Origin: Gloeophyllum trabeum ATCC 11539
Taxonomy: Eukaryota; Basidiomycota; Agaricomycetes; Gloeophyllales; Gloeophyllaceae
Assembly: GCF_000344685.1 (NCBI RefSeq)
Contig: NW_006920419.1
Coordinates: 682,005 to 746,004 of the forward strand
DNA: 64,000 nt
Reading direction: 5' to 3'
A program made the position numbers and the translations under genes. Below the pieces are notes generated by a model that was not told the DNA's origin, made no database searches, and was given only the letters and a program-made list of their open reading frames with translations. How positions within the stretch are numbered: the stretch's first letter is position 1; the number at the start of each line of letters is the position of its first letter. Positions 1-11,881 of the stretch are shown piece after piece.

Positions 1-977
1 GAGATAAACGGACCTTCTTTTTCCTAGAGGCCCGAGGCTTCTTTGCTGTTGCGGCAGCCTCTGTCTTCCTGGTAGTAGGCGCTCGTTTCCTCTTGGGTTT
101 CTCCTCCTCAGTCCCTTCTTCCGCCGTCGCACCCTCATCTGTCTCCGGCTCAGCCTTCTGCAGGCAGTGTCAGTAGTTGAACTGAAGGAAGATACAAATA
201 TAGAGACACACCTTCGGAGCAGCCTTTCTCGCCCGCGAAGCTTTCGGCTTCTCCTCCGCCGCAGTCTCGCCCTCGTCCTTCTTCTTCCTCCCCCGCTTGG
301 GCTTAGAGTCTGCCTCATCACCATCCTCTCCCTTAGCTTCTTCCTTCTTCTTCCGCCCGCGCTTGGCTGCCGGCTTCTTCTCCTCTTCCTCTTCATCATC
401 CTCACCGGCTGGTTTCCTGGCGGTCTCGGGGATATCGTCATCACGGACTTTGCCTGTTTCGTAGGCCTCACGGACGCGCTCTTGATCCTCCTCTTTCAGG
501 TCTTCAAACCCGTCGAGATCGTCCGCGGACTCGAATTGGTTTTTGATATTGGCTAATATTTTGGGTGTGACGCATCCCCAGTGACGCCAGGCACTGTGTG
601 GACAGCGTACACCATGGACCAAAGATGGAACAGTAATGTCGATAAGAATTATTGAGATCAGGGAAGACAATATGTGACGCACAAGGAGGTATTTCCTCTG
701 AAATCGACAACTGTCCCGAACCGCAAGCTGCCCTTCGCGATCGTGGAGCCTACGCGTTTCCCACAGCTCAGTGATCGACCCTCTGGTCGATAGATGTAAG
801 TACAACACACCGCTGCATGGTTTGGGACCTGAGGGAAGTGGAACATGATGTTAGTACGTGTAGCCACAGACGCGCGGTTTGAACAAGCCACACTGTCGCA
901 CCTTTGCACTTCGCTCTGTTTGAGCCGGCATACTCCAATCTATAGCCCGTTTTCTTGTTTCCCTCGGTATCTGACAT
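1..977 (-). CDS. PARP-type zinc finger protein, 3' end beyond window
   Basis: Likely nuclear DNA-binding protein with one N-terminal zf-PARP domain followed by a basic/acidic tail. Four exons are visible: 977-about 902, about 786-686, 593-212 and 157 to the left edge. Spliced residues include YRLEYAGSNRAKCK, then SLRFGTVVDFRGNTSFAWRH, then WGCVTPKILANI; these match the fungal zf-PARP family (Cys, Cys, His, Cys zinc ligands). The F codon of NTSFAW is split by an intron whose joining restores the family sequence exactly. After the finger come about 130 residues of alternating Lys/Arg-rich and Glu/Asp-rich segments (repeats of KRGRKKK), typical of a disordered chromatin-binding tail. The start at 977 (MSDTEGNKK) fits the family. 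GTCCGT near base 13 may be another donor, so the C-terminus is outside. No ADP-ribosyltransferase catalytic domain is seen, so this is not PARP itself. Confidence 0.8.
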
Positions 978-2035
978 GTCTTTCGTTGGAGTCAAACAAG
1001 TTTACGGAGTAGTAGGCGAGGTAGAGGGACAGTGACAAGAACAAGGAAGGGGAATTGTGGGCGCGTGTTTAAGTTCGCGACGCGTTGCGGACTTAGAATA
1101 GCGCTAAAATTCCAAGTCCGCTTAGGTCCTGATTGTGGCCCATCGATAAATGCTCTCCATATAAACCATCTAGCAGGTGCATATTAGCCGGACCATTTCT
1201 AGACACGTGCCAGCACTAGTACCAAGATACAACATGGCTTTTGTTGCTTATGGTTGGAACAGGGATTTACAGTAGATGTTTTATTCGTAGTATTTCGTAC
1301 CCGTGCCCAACGACTCCAACTTGAGCCAATTTGACAAGGTTAAGGTTTGTCCTCCGGAGAATCATCTACCTTGGCATGAACTGAGTATACTTCGTACGCC
1401 CATGGCCAAGTATTACATAGGAGGACATGCAATATAGTCTGTGACCCAAGGGCCGATGCTTCAGAGAATGCACTTTGTCTCGTCCGGGGCGGGAAACCTC
1501 AGGCTAAGTATCTGAGAGTATAAATACCTGCTGCAGCTGGCTCCGTCAATATCACGGTTGAGTCAAAGGTCAACCTTAGGGTTGGGCTTCAATGTCCGTA
1601 TGCGTCTTTACGGTGGATTAATCAGTTGTTACCGCGTTTTCATTATAGTTCCTCGAGTCCGAATATTCCCAGAACTTTAATTATATTGGATATTTTCTGC
1701 TCACGATCTATGACAGGGATCTGTAACGCGGTTACGCAGTTCTATACCCTTACATTCTACCAGGAACATTGAGATCATAATCCATTGCAAATCGTAGCAA
1801 TATACTATGCATATGTCATACATGTATTCGCGTTCCAGTTCGCCGGCGGCCCCATGAACAATTCCCCTTTCTCTTTCTAAGACGCCGAATTACTATCGTG
1901 GGGCTTCTACTAGGATTTAAAGGGATCTGTCGTTTCGTCCGTGATACATATCCGCTTCCACTGGAGCGCATAACTCTATCTTTCGAGCGCTCAGGCCGTC
2001 CTGCCTCGAGTAACCACATCAAAGCGCCTCCAATC
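978..2035. other. Intergenic stretch, no gene recognised
   Basis: About 1.06 kb between the divergent side of the zf-PARP gene start and the stop of the MFS gene. It is AT-richer than the coding regions and no reading frame resembles a known family. It probably holds the zf-PARP promoter and the MFS 3' UTR. Confidence 0.5.
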
Positions 2036-4661
2036 TTAATGGGCAAACCTGAAATCGAGTCTGCGGTTTCCGACATCCGTCGTAGTCGCAAGATAGTGTG
2101 CTTTCTCCTGTAAGACAAGAAAGAAAATATTAGTACGGCGACGACAATGCCGGCAGGTCATGTACGGACCTCAGAAGTCATTTTATTCCAGATGCGGTCT
2201 CTACTCCTGTTCCTCCACAGATAGTACAGCTTGGTGCCTGGGTACAGAAGTCCGAGATTGATTGCGGATATAATTATGAGAGTCCGATTGCCTCTGCGAT
2301 CTGATGTCCACCGGACATGTTAGTCCTTAGATGGCAACACAGTTTGTAGTCAAGACCGACATTGTGGTGCATCATCTGCTTGATAGATATATGAATAGAT
2401 GACTGCAGACGCTTGGACACACCTGTCAACCCAACAAGGATTAGTATACGCGATCTGCCAACGGTCTGGTACGACATACATATTATACAAGGATGCGTTG
2501 ACCGTGCGGCTCGCCACCGCACCTGCATTACGCGAGCACCAGGCGACCTGAATCGGATGTGTATAACTATTCCGCCGTGTCGGTCAATCTGAGCGATTAA
2601 ACGAGAGCGATGTGTTACATACGGGTATGAGAGCAGCACAGTCGCAATGGCCTGAAAGATTCGAATATTCATCAGGTCACGTAGGGAACGTAGTCGTTGG
2701 GACATACGAAATAGACCCATGGGTTTGGGTTGTCGGGGAGGCAATATAAGGCGACCAGGCACGGCAATGCCCAGACATCCTCCATCATTGCAACAATGGA
2801 GCGGTCATTGACAATCTCGGATGCCAGCGTAATGGCAAACATAGTGATTATGCCGAGGACCTGCGATGGAATCGTCAACAGGTTGGTCGTGAAAGTGTTG
2901 AATCTACAACACTCAAATTGAGCATGCAATATAATGGCTGCATGAAGAACAACTCACCCAATGTGGCGCAAAGACAGAGTCAAATAGGTCCCGGGCGGTC
3001 CAATCGGAATGCCGAACATGACTCCGCTGAAGGATGTAAGTGTTAGTCGGACATATGGGGAAAATGAAATCTCCTACGAACAGAATATACAGCGGCCACA
3101 AATCATAATCGCAGGCAGCTTTCCAAAGGCGTTTCAGGGTGAGACCTTCTCGATTATGCATGTCACCCTAACAAACACTGAGCACATCTTTGATAGTATT
3201 ATCATGAGTACGAACCTTGGTTGGGTCATCACGCAAGACTCGGGTAACACAGATCGTCTCCTCGCGTTCGTTGAACCATCCATTGGGACGGTACCACGTC
3301 TTAGTCTGCGTGGGAGACGGAGGCATCATGAAGAACGTCAGGACACCGATGATCAAAGTAATCAGCCCTCTATCGTTCCACTTCTGCGTTAGACTACATG
3401 TAACAGGCGGCCATCCGGATGACTCACTCTATGAGGAATAACCATCTAGGGTGTGAACATCAGCAAGGGGTCAACAGAAGCAATGATTGATCTTACCTCC
3501 AGCCGGCCTTCCCAAGTATTCCGCGCATATGCAACACGCCGAAAGCGATGAAACTAGATATAATCGCGCAAGCATTGGACGACATCCAGAACAATGCGAG
3601 CCTAATAGGCAGTTCCGTCTTCGTGTAGAAGTCTAGAAAGACGCGAATGTGAGCGAAGTTCTTGATATACAGAGTACACTTGACATACACGACATATACA
3701 ATATCAGGTCGGGTATGAAACTTGCCAGAAGGGGTTAGTACGGCATCATACTTCCATGTAAAGGGATCGCTCACCCTCCTTGAAGAACTCCAAGAAGAGC
3801 ACGCGTTACCAGGAAGCTTGTCCTGCCCGTCAGCCAAAATTGACACATAGTCACGACGCCTAGGAAAGGTACTTAGGTATATGTATACGTGAATCGAATT
3901 GTAGCTTACTCCACAGAGTCATTTGCATTGGTATCCAGCGGTCTGGGCCGAGCTATGGCAAAAGGTCAAAGTAACCCGCACAGGAAGAGCTCAGCTGCTT
4001 ACACGTTTGGATATCAGTTGCGAAGGTAGTTCCGCGCAGAGGAAGGAGAGACGGAACACGGAATTCCCCAAATTAAAGTCTACACAAGTCAGGTTTTGCT
4101 TCGGGGATTTCAAGCGTGAGACATACCGTTCGTAGTCAAGCCTAGGTCGGGGAGGAAGTTGTCCGAGTTGGCCTGATTTATATTGGACCGATCCAGATTC
4201 AAGGCTGAGAAGCTGATGGCTGCCCAAAGCATCACTCTCCAGTCAATCTTACGAACGAGAGCCTTATGATAAACGTGTTAGTGCAGTTTCCGTTGAATCA
4301 CTGTCCGCGCCGGTCGCACCTGCTCTTCTCTGTACGTCCATCTCGCTTTGATATCAAGTCTATGAATATTCTCGTACTCAGGCTTGGGCCAATAGTGCTT
4401 GCACAGGATTGGGTCGTCAAATACGGAACGCTTCGTCGCAACGGCATCCAAATCTTGCCCCTTCCTTCGGCGTAGCCAGTCGATCCATCTGAACTGCGCG
4501 TCTTCTGGTTCCACCAAGTCGTCGACCACGCTCTTTTCATCTGACACCAGGGATACAGACTTCCGAATGGATGCTGTCGAGTATATCGGAGATTTGTCGA
4601 GATCCTCAGATACCGTAACAGACTGAGGTCGCGAGTCGTCCGCAAGATGAAAGGTCGTCAT
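2036..4661 (-). CDS. MFS transporter, anion:cation symporter family (Dal5/Seo1 group)
   Basis: Plasma-membrane symporter of small organic anions; the substrate (allantoate, nicotinate, pantothenate or sulfur compounds are known in the family) cannot be read from sequence. About 520 residues split over a dozen or so exons. E1 4661-4320 encodes the cytoplasmic N-terminus ending in YREEQ; E2 4262-4127 carries [20 protein letters not shown]3 4079-4003 carries [17 protein letters not shown]4 3952-3910 [14 protein letters not shown]5 3859-3775 [17 protein letters not shown]; later exons give [64 protein letters not shown] and YRRGNR. It ends [12 protein letters not shown] at 2036, the usual family C-terminus. 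Each rebuilt junction restores the family sequence. One exception is the donor near 3685-3670, where no GT gives the expected LYMSYFYTK; the nearest fit adds about three residues. Otherwise the gene looks intact. Confidence 0.85.
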
Positions 4662-5225
4662 TGCATGCAGCGTAGAGGAGGTCCGAAAAGCCCGTAACCC
4701 GAATGTATCGTCCGGTAACCTGTCGTATTTAACAAATGAGCATATCAAGGCACAGGAGCCGATACGCATGCAGAGCGGATATGCATGAGCACACCATAGT
4801 ACCCCAGGTTTGCGCTTGTAGACCACGGTCCGCCTTCAGTCTTCCTTCCCTTTGATCTAACCGACAGCTATCGCTGTTATCATAGGCCAAAGAAGGCAAT
4901 CAGCATTGCGTCCGGGAAGCAGTGAATGGCGCAATTAGTTGTATGCAAAAAGACCATTCTTCGCAATAGCGTAACTCTGCACGGTCATTGGGCAACGAGG
5001 GACCATACAAGAATGATCTTCATGACAGGCACGAAGAATAGCCGGACTAGAAATCGGATACATAAAGGTCCGCGGCAATTCAGTGAGATATTTACTGAAG
5101 TGAACAGTAGCGTCGGATGAGCAAATGCTATAGCCTAATCAGCGAGCTCCTACCGGACGTGCATTGTGCTCATATCCACAAGGTATGACATGAGCGTGCC
5201 ATGGGCCACAGACCGCCAAATGTAT
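4662..5225. other. Intergenic between MFS gene and VEFS-box gene
   Basis: 564 bases upstream of the MFS start and downstream of the VEFS-box gene stop. It should contain the MFS promoter. I see no further gene; the short frames here have no recognisable content. Confidence 0.5.
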
Positions 5226-7707
5226 TTAGACCACACCAGCTAATTTCTCATAATGCTTCAAAACCCTTGCAACTTGCGCACCGTCTAGGAACCTGTTCAC
5301 AACAAACATCTGTTTTTCCGTCAATGTAGGTTCTCAACAGACTCATCGCGACACGATCCGCATACCAGAAGCCAGACGCGCAGTGCGGACCACCCAGCAG
5401 CAAGCTTGATCATTTCCCAATACTCGTCCACGAAGGCAATCGTGCCTCGGTAGTAATCGCGAACGAATTTGTTCCTAGATCGGAATCGACGGGATATGGT
5501 TTATAAAAAATGGCGATCCGTCTTGATCTGTGTGCGTACCTGTTCAGGAGTATCCACCGACCCCACAACGCCATCATGACCTTATCCTCGTCGCGAACAT
5601 CATCTAGTTCGAATATTTCTTCTTCCTTGTCGATCACAAACCAACTCATAATGCCGAACGGCTCCATCGGGAGGGTGTTGAGCAGGTCGTACAACCGCGG
5701 GCCACCAGGTCTGCAAGAAAATTGAATGTTTCCGTGAGGAAGGTAAGGAGGCTGCGCTGTAGGGCCCAGATTGGCCGATGCCACGGACTGAGTTTGAGAG
5801 GATGCAGTATGTGAGCGAGAAGCTTGGTACTTGGGCCGCAGCTTCATCTTCAGGTGCGATGGAGGCGGCTCCGAGGACGGCTCCGAGGAGATACCTTCAC
5901 TCTTGTCAGGCACGGAGGACAAGGAAGGGGACAGCGGAAGGACAGGCTTCTCCTCCGCTTCCGTGTCAGAAGGCAGCCAAGAAGCAGAATCGCTGCTAAA
6001 GTACTTCAGTTCGATTGCGACAAGGTCAGAATACCGAACTGTACCTGGAAATGTCATTGCCATCCAGGCGAGGAACGGACAACGTGAGCTATGGGAGGGA
6101 GTTAGAGAGGGAGGGGGTTGGAAGTTGGAAAGTCGTCCTCACCTGATTCCTATCCGGAGATAACTCCCATCCAATTTCTACCTCAGAGTGATCCCACTCT
6201 AGATGTTTCTTCAGCATGTACAGGGCACTGAACTTGCCATGTAAATTGCACAATGGGCATTCGTACCCTCGCATAGCGACCTTGTATTCCTCGTGTGAGC
6301 GACCAGCCACATGTCCGGTCGCTTCAGCCTCAGGAGCATTGTGCTGGAGTCGATAGACCACTTCGATAGTAATGTCTGCCTGAATGTTCTTTCCAGCGTC
6401 CTCAGGAAGCCCAACGCCACGCTGTCTACACCGAGCCTCGAACGCGCGGCGTAGGTTACGCCGGAGGAAAGGCAGCCTGCTGAGTTTCTGCAGACGTCCT
6501 GAAGAAAGCGAAAGAGCATCCAGTGCTTCTAGCAACGAGTCGGGATAATCAGCAGCTTCAGCGTCCGGAGACGATCTACAAATGTCACGATCAACAAAAA
6601 GTGGGGAGCGCGGTTGGTAACTGAGTGCATCGGCTGCTCCCAACGCAGTCTCCACCCGAGGGGTTATGCTTCTCGAGCGTACCCTAGGGACTCCATAACT
6701 ATCAGGAGTCTTCACAGACCTGCCCTTCGTAGCGAACACAGTTCGGACGATTGGTCTACCTTTGTTCCCGTCCGAGCCGTCCTCTGATCCCGAGGATCCC
6801 TCTTCCGATTCGTGTATATCGACCGCAGTTCGCTTCTTTGCTGCTTTGACACCCGTTCGCAGTTCAGACACGAGCTTCCGCGCTGCTTTGACGGGCATCC
6901 CCTGCGGAACGGCCATGTCGTCGTCTTCCTCATCATCTGCTATGACCACTCGCGTTCTTGACGGTTGATCAACACGAGCGGCTATAACTTCGTTTCGCCC
7001 ATCGGTACGGCCACGCCCAGCCGGTCCTGCATAGCGAGTTGTTATTCTCGACGGAGTAAGATCCCAGGTACTGTCATCAGCAGGTTGCTTGGCTCGATGG
7101 AGACCGGCTTGTCGGTCTTCCAAAAGCACCTTGAATGCAGTTCGAGGGCCGCTCTTGGAATACTGATTGTGACCAAGCTGCGGGCCAAGATGAACAAAGT
7201 TGGGACGATCAGAGAAGACGCCTTGACCAGTCACAGCCATCTTCCGAGCTATAGGTAATATCACAGTGATGTCACGAGAGATATCCGCAGTGACGTACGA
7301 GCACTGTTGATTAAGTGTGTGGACGGGGCAGGGCCTGGAAGCGACACTGTTGACATTATAGGCGCCGATGTATGTTTCTTCGCAGCTTTAAACGGATGGC
7401 GAGGTAGTAGTGGTCCCTGTGGCGCTGGGACACCCGTTATCCCGAAAGTCTTTGCTACATTCTTCGAGTAAACACTGGCAGCGGCAGGAGGCCTGACAGG
7501 GTGAGTATCTCGTGCAGATCTAACCTGCATCTGTGGCGCATTTCTAGAGATGCTGCCAAACTGGGGCTTCGCCATGTCAGGCCGTTTGACCATTAACCGG
7601 GAACCTTGATCTGAGCTATCAGGCAAGCGTGCCTCTGAGGAAATGGCACCCGATTTTCTGCCCACTTTGGTGGCAAATCCATGGGAGGGCAAAGCAGTCA
7701 TGCGCAC
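5226..7707 (-). CDS. SUZ12-like Polycomb protein with VEFS box
   Basis: Candidate core subunit of Polycomb repressive complex 2 (H3K27 methylation), acting in the nucleus. An N-terminal exon (7707 to about 7312) joins the long exon starting about 7254 by a 57-base intron (GTGCTC..TATAG). The middle is disordered and charged (EDGSDGNKG, SRSITPRVETA). A C2H2-type finger follows at about 6290-6170: GYECPLCNLHGKFSALYML then KKHLEWDHSEVEIGWE. After an intron, an exon ending near 5537 carries GPRLYDLLNTLP, FGIMSWFVIDKEEEIFELDD and ALWGRWILLNR; two more exons add YYRGTIAFVDEYWEM, AAGWSALRVWLL and VVNRFLDGAQVARVLKHYEK, ending in LAGVV-stop at 5226. The finger plus LWxRWILxNR and the helical tail match the SUZ12/VRN2/FIS2/EMF2 VEFS architecture. 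The start is uncertain; an in-frame Met at 7240 is an alternative. Confidence 0.72.
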
Positions 7708-8719
7708 TTGTGCTTCTCCCTGTCCTTGTGAAGCTACAACGACTGTGGGCGGTGAGAAACAGCTTTCACGAAGTTACGCAATTCCGAATGACAAACCAAC
7801 CTTCATGTGAACGACGATTAATTGTTACGCTACCACTTGGACTGTTCCCATCCCCTGCTTGGCGTGTAGCCGGTTCGTTGGGCATTGCTTGTGGGTTTCT
7901 TGCAGCAGGCAAGTGGCCTGCATTGGGCCTGCATTGATAACAGGATGCACAGATGCCGAGGCGTAGCGGCAAACGCCGGCGGTCATAAGCTTTTGGCCTT
8001 CTGCAGCTTCTGGTTACCTTACTTTCAATCATACTTGCGCCGCTACTTATCCCCGGCTTTTCATCCCTTATCGGCAAGACGACAATTCGAACAGGCTGTA
8101 TTCTACAGCAACTTGATTGCTGGTGGATTGGAGTAGTGCAAGATTCAGGTGCCGCCACCCCGTTGGGGTTGTATCATCATGCAGTGACATGCACCGCAGG
8201 CAGGCGCTGTTCTCGGGAACACGGCAGGTCAACCCTGTTTCTGAATCATCACCACATCATGGTCTAACATCTATCCCTCGGTTTGGAGAATACTGCGAAA
8301 TATCCTGCAATTTCCCGTTCTCTCGGACTAGCTACGCGCGACCGTGTCGAAGTATGTCCACCGACTGTCCAGCGAGCCCATGCAGGCTCTACTTCACGCA
8401 TTTGACATAGGCAAGCAGTCATCAAAATCGAGTTTAATGGTGCGTCCCTACACACGCTCGTGAGTTCAGAATTTTCCAATTGACGGGGTATCCGGATAGT
8501 CTGGCAGTGCCCTATGAATAGCATACGTAGGGTGCGCTATTTTGGTCCAGGCCGAAGGCGCTGAGTTCGGCCACCGTGCATTCTATTTGGGATGCGTCTA
8601 TCTCTCAGCTAGTATATTCTTGTTTGGCGTTGCCAACGCTCAGTGTACAGTACATCGCTCTTTCTCTCAACCCACGGTCTTTACCATTCACTGCAGTCAC
8701 GGCTCGGAACGTGAACTCA
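7708..8719. other. Divergent intergenic region, VEFS-box gene / KRE6
   Basis: About 1.0 kb between two divergently transcribed genes; presumably holds both promoters. Several overlapping short frames exist on both strands but none shows family resemblance or plausible splicing. No clear TATA box or repeat was noticed. Confidence 0.45.
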
Positions 8720-11444
8720 ATGGCTTACACTGCTCAAAGGCGTGTCTACGCCGCTGGGTCTGACAGCTCTTTGGATAATCTGCTACGTTCATCGCCCAAA
8801 AGAGTTCCTTCGCCCGCAGCAAGAGATCCGCAGCCTGCGTACTTCACTGGAAGCGCCTCCCTACAATCACAGAAGAGCAATACGTCCTTAGTGAGCTACG
8901 AATGAGCACCCCAGTCTTGACTATATGTCCTGAGCAGAACCACAAAACAGAGTGACTCGCCCTATAGTGCTCTCCAGGCAACAAACGGGCATGTCGCTGG
9001 GAGAGGCAGCACATCGGAGAAGGTATGGAAATTCCCTACATGGGTGACGTCCGTGGTCAAAATGTCTGGGTTGTCCATGACAAGACATATCCCAGTCAAA
9101 ACAGTCTACAGCCAGACGAGATTCCCGACCTGACTTTGTGTATCCACTTTCACAGTTCTCCTTAGCTCCTGACCCCAGGATGTGGGGATCCAGCCTATTC
9201 GCTAACCAGCCTGAGGACGATGACTGCTTGCATAACCCCGATCCCCGGCGAGATCGAATCGTGGATCATGGAGGCAGTATCTTCTCCGCCAGAGGCATCG
9301 CAAACCTGGGGTGTATAGTCATCTTGGCACTTGCGATCCTCGGCCTCTTGTATGTCTTCATGTCAGAGTCATACCCTATGAAAGGCTGAATTTTCGTGTC
9401 CGCAGCGCTGGATATCCCCTAGCTTCATATTTCACGAAGCACGGCTTGAGCAATCTCGGAGGATTCAATCTGGGCGGCATAAATGCCAGCGGACAGGTCA
9501 ATCTCCGTACATCGCACTGTTTTACCGCAGCTGACGGCGCTATTCAAGGTCCCCAGCATGAACGGCAACTGGGGCTTGATTGATCTGGACACGCCGCAGG
9601 AGGCACTTACCCACACATCGTACAAAGACGGGACCGAATGGCAGCTTGTATTTAGCGACGAATTCAATGTAGAAGGCCGGTCCTTCTACCCTGGGGACGA
9701 TCCGTATTGGGAAGCAGTCAACCTGAACTACTGGCAGGTACGTCTCATAATTCCATGGGTTCCCCCCTCAACCGCCTTACACCGGACATAGACCGCCGAT
9801 ATGGAGTGGTACGACCCGGATGCGATCACCACTAGCAATGGCTCCTTGGTCATCACGCTCTCCGAGAAAGAAATTCATGACCTGAATTATCAGAGCGGCA
9901 TGATGTCCACTTGGAATAAGTTCTGTTTCACCGGCGGGATGTACTTAGCCAGTGTCACGTTACCCGGACTCAATAATGTGGTTGGTTTATGGCCTGCTGT
10001 CTGGGCTATGGGAAATCTGGGTGATTATCAGTGTGGTTACTTAAGGCGGGAATGTTCATACCTCATTTGCATACCTAGGGCGAGCCGGATATGGAGCCAG
10101 TCTCGACGGCATGGTGCGATTCCCTCTGATTTCAATCACCTTGGCCAGACAAATATTGATTCTTGATGTGCAGTGGCCGTATACATACGACGCTTGTGAT
10201 GTCGGGACCGTCGCGAACCAGTCAATAAATGGCGTGCCTGACGCTACGAATACATTGGATCCAGACAACCCCAAGCCTCTGTCGTTCCTTCCAGGCCAGA
10301 GGTTGTCAAGATGTACTTGCAAGGGCGAGAGTCACCCCGGTCCCGTGCATGAAGATGGGACGTACGTCGGGCGATCAGCGCCGGAGATTGACATGTTCGA
10401 AGCTCAAGTGCGTCATCCCAAGCACTCCATTGTGTTTCACCAGCACTCAGTGCACCTGCCATGCTAGATCTCCTCATTGACGCCTGGCGGACCCGTGTCC
10501 GGACAGGTCTCCCAATCAGCCCAGTGGGCAGTAAGTTCCACCATTCCCTCCATTGCAGACCGGAGATTCGATGATCCTGATGATTTGTCTCGAAAGCCCT
10601 TTAATTATAATTATGAGTTCTTCAATACGTCGGACCTTTATCAAATTCAGGACCCCACCATCTCCGCCATGAACACTTACACTGGTGGTGAATTGCAACA
10701 GGCATCGTCAACCGTTACCATCACCAGTAAGCGATCTGCATCATAGAAAGCGCGCCCGACTTGACGCATCTATTAGACCAGGCATGTTATGAGGGTAACG
10801 GTGGCTGTTTCTCTACATACGGGTTTGAATACAAGCCTGGATTCGATGACGCGGTAAGTACTTCTAGTCTTCGGAAGGAAAATGTGTCCTGATCTCCCTG
10901 CCATAGTATATCAGCTGGATAACGGATGATAAACTGGCTGTCACTCTGGAAGTTGCAGCCATGGCCGCCGACAGTCGTGTGAATATATCCGCAAGGCCTG
11001 TGCCGCAGGAACCGATGGTCTGCTTCACAGCTGTTGTTCAGGACACTACTGATCGAACCTCCCAGTATCTCATCGTAAATTTAGGGATGTCAACTGATTT
11101 CACTCCAGTCGTCGATGTAGACCACATACCATTCCCTGTGCATATGACCATAGACTGGATACGCGTTTACCAGCCCAAGGACAGTATCAATATCGGGTGC
11201 GATCCCCAGGACTTCCCTACTCAAGCTTACATTAACCAGTGAGTTCTGATTCCCGTTCCCACGTCCTGAGTGCTGACAGAACATTGTTAAGGTACATGGA
11301 AGCGGTGAGTGCTACACCTAGGCAGACGCGGAGAGCCTTTTCTGAGCACAATTCCTCGTCTAGTATACTAATCCCAATCTGACGACATGGACTGGTGACT
11401 TCGGGCAGCCCAATCCGAAGAATAGCCTCATCGACCAATGCTAA
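8720..11444 (+). CDS. KRE6: Beta-1,6-glucan synthesis protein, KRE6/SKN1 family (GH16)
   Basis: Type II membrane protein of the secretory pathway required for cell-wall beta-1,6-glucan. Fourteen exons could be joined in frame into 642 residues: 8720-8890, 8951-9022, 9156-9349, 9406-9496, 9549-9737, 9792-10020, 10079-10113, 10174-10407, 10468-10726, 10777-10853, 10907-11017, 11066-11238, 11292-11304, 11364-11444. The N-terminal cytoplasmic part is Ser-rich; one membrane span follows (ANLGCIVILALAILGLLF), then the luminal GH16-like SKN1 domain: WQLVFSDEFNVEGRSFYPGD, GLWPAVWAMGNLGRAGYGAS, and the catalytic-type motif EIDMFEAQ. Late exons give EPMYLIVNLGMS and DWIRVYQPKD, as expected. The stretch after QSAQWA is read through without an intron; a 28-base GT..AG there is too short to remove. 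Lengths and phases are consistent, so the gene looks functional. Confidence 0.9.
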
Positions 11445-11881
11445 GTTGTATCTGGCCCACGGCGCTGTCTTTTGGATTAATGAGACTGTAGAGTTAGACG
11501 GACCGTGACTATTTCCTGCCCGGACTGCTATATATACCTTATTTGTTCCTTGATGTACGGAGACAGGCTTGAATTGAGGATGGTTATTCTACTCACCGTC
11601 GCACTAAGGAGAAAGGCCATAATGTACTGCCCTCTAAATGGTATTGAGTAGACGAAGCCAAGCTTTGGACGTTACATTGTGCTGAATCATGCTAACGGCG
11701 AAGCTGGGGACTCGGAGGAGCTCGACTAATAGATTGCTCATCACGTACTCATTGTATAAACAATATTTCTTGCTGTCTCCGCTGTATTTACAAAAGAGGC
11801 ATACTACCAGTTTTCACCGATGCTACCAGAGACAAGAAATATCCCTCTAACTGAAGGGGAAACGTTGTACGTATCGCTGCT
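11445..11881. other. Convergent 3' region, KRE6 / GH5
   Basis: 437 bases between the stop codons of two convergent genes. Expected to hold both 3' UTRs and polyadenylation signals. No additional gene is visible. Confidence 0.5.

Noticed and set aside
1..977. Poly(ADP-ribose) polymerase
   Set aside because: Only the zinc finger is present; no catalytic or WGR domain appears before the disordered tail or the window edge.
10531..10558. Intron in KRE6 after QSAQWA (GTAAGT..TTGCAG)
   Set aside because: It would be only 28 bases and would break the frame; reading through keeps the frame.
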